From contig NZ_DJKE01000008.1 of assembly GCF_002434505.1 (NCBI RefSeq), forward strand, positions 111,298 to 175,297: a DNA stretch of 64,000 bases, given 5' to 3'. Positions 63,879 to 64,000 of the stretch are shown here, piece after piece; positions within the stretch are counted from its first letter, which is position 1; each line of letters starts with the position of its first letter. The DNA is from Brevundimonas sp. UBA6550 (lineage in GTDB: Bacteria > Pseudomonadota > Alphaproteobacteria > Caulobacterales > Caulobacteraceae). Position numbers and translations under genes: made by a program. The notes under the pieces are model-generated. The model was not told the DNA's origin. It was given only the letters and a program-made list of their open reading frames with translations, and ran no database searches.

Positions 63879-64000
63879 CACCATCCTCCCGATGCGCCGC
63901 CGCCGCCGAAGCCGCCGCCGCCTCCGCCAAATCCGCCCCCGCCGCCGAAGCCGCCGCCTCCGCCGCCCCAACCGCCGCCGCCGCGTCCCGAGTTGCGCAG
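63878..64000 (-). CDS. C-terminus of an upstream TPM-family protein (cut by window edge)
   Basis: The last 40 codons of a minus-strand gene: LRNSGRGGGGWGGGG, repeated GGGGGF units and the end GGGGASGGW. Such Gly-rich C-termini ending in SGGW or SGSW are typical of YgcG-type TPM proteins, which commonly lie in operon with a second TPM gene. Stop and next start overlap (TGATG). The rest of the gene lies outside the window. Confidence 0.75.
   Translation of the reverse strand: MRNSGRGGGGWGGGGGGFGGGGGFGGGGGGFGGGGASGGW

Noticed and set aside
63893..63971. Arg-rich N-terminal extension (RRRRRLRRR) of the TPM gene
   Set aside because: It is the Gly-rich tail of the preceding gene read in the wrong frame; the TGATG overlap and ribosome binding site support the start at 63878.

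Overview
The window is a contiguous, gene-dense piece of a high-GC alphaproteobacterial chromosome, most likely Caulobacterales and close to Brevundimonas or Caulobacter. Support: a MipZ-type division ATPase with three GANTC (CcrM) sites just upstream; a large TipN-like polarity protein; a tRNA-His with A73 and a G1-U72 pair, as described for some alphaproteobacteria; and the infA-maf-RNase E/G-yacG order. Almost everything is chromosomal housekeeping. I see no phage, transposase, CRISPR array or plasmid gene.

Layout. 0.1-3.6 kb: lipB, an exported S41-like protein, msrB and an exported protein of unknown function. 3.7-8.7 kb: tRNA-Thr, murA with two coupled small genes (DUF2948, UPF0262), infA-maf-RNase E/G-like-yacG, tRNA-Phe. 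9.3-11.4 kb: exbB-exbD-tonB energising module with its terminator, then tRNA-His. 11.6-22.5 kb: aldo/keto reductase, DUF2147, ligA, M28 peptidase lipoprotein, sugar transferase, rpiA-glmU, gph, dicarboxylate symporter, tRNA-Val. 22.6-27.4 kb: two very short genes, a ROK kinase, and an aromatic amino acid cluster (class II DAHP synthase, prephenate dehydratase without ACT domain, a Phe/Tyr-rich leader peptide, chorismate mutase). 27.4-27.97 kb: a gene-free stretch packed with perfect inverted repeats. 28-33 kb: panC, SPOR lipoprotein, mipZ, DnaJ-like, YceI lipoprotein, cytochrome b561-YceI fusion. 33.2-39.6 kb: fatty acid and envelope operon fabD-fabG-acpP-fabF-mltG-yicC-gmk. 39.8-50.7 kb: hybrid histidine kinase, then on the minus strand the LPS-export operon lptF-lptG-lptD-surA-pdxA-rsmA and an aminotransferase. 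50.9-55.7 kb: pepA-holC, two tandem I78-like lipoproteins, a LysR regulator divergent from pirin and DoxX genes. 55.8-64 kb: proline iminopeptidase, DUF423, a C15-fold pseudoenzyme candidate, the TipN-like protein, a small membrane protein, a phospholipase D / EEP pair, and two TPM-domain genes, the second cut by the window edge.

The most interesting signals are the aromatic leader peptide with mutually exclusive hairpins before the chorismate mutase gene, beside a prephenate dehydratase that lacks its usual feedback domain; the inverted-repeat island at 27.4-27.9 kb; the pyroglutamyl-peptidase-like protein missing all three catalytic residues; and the tandem CTTCP lipoproteins, the first overlapping holC and probably starting with TTG. 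All functional statements rest on motif recognition by eye; no database search was run.
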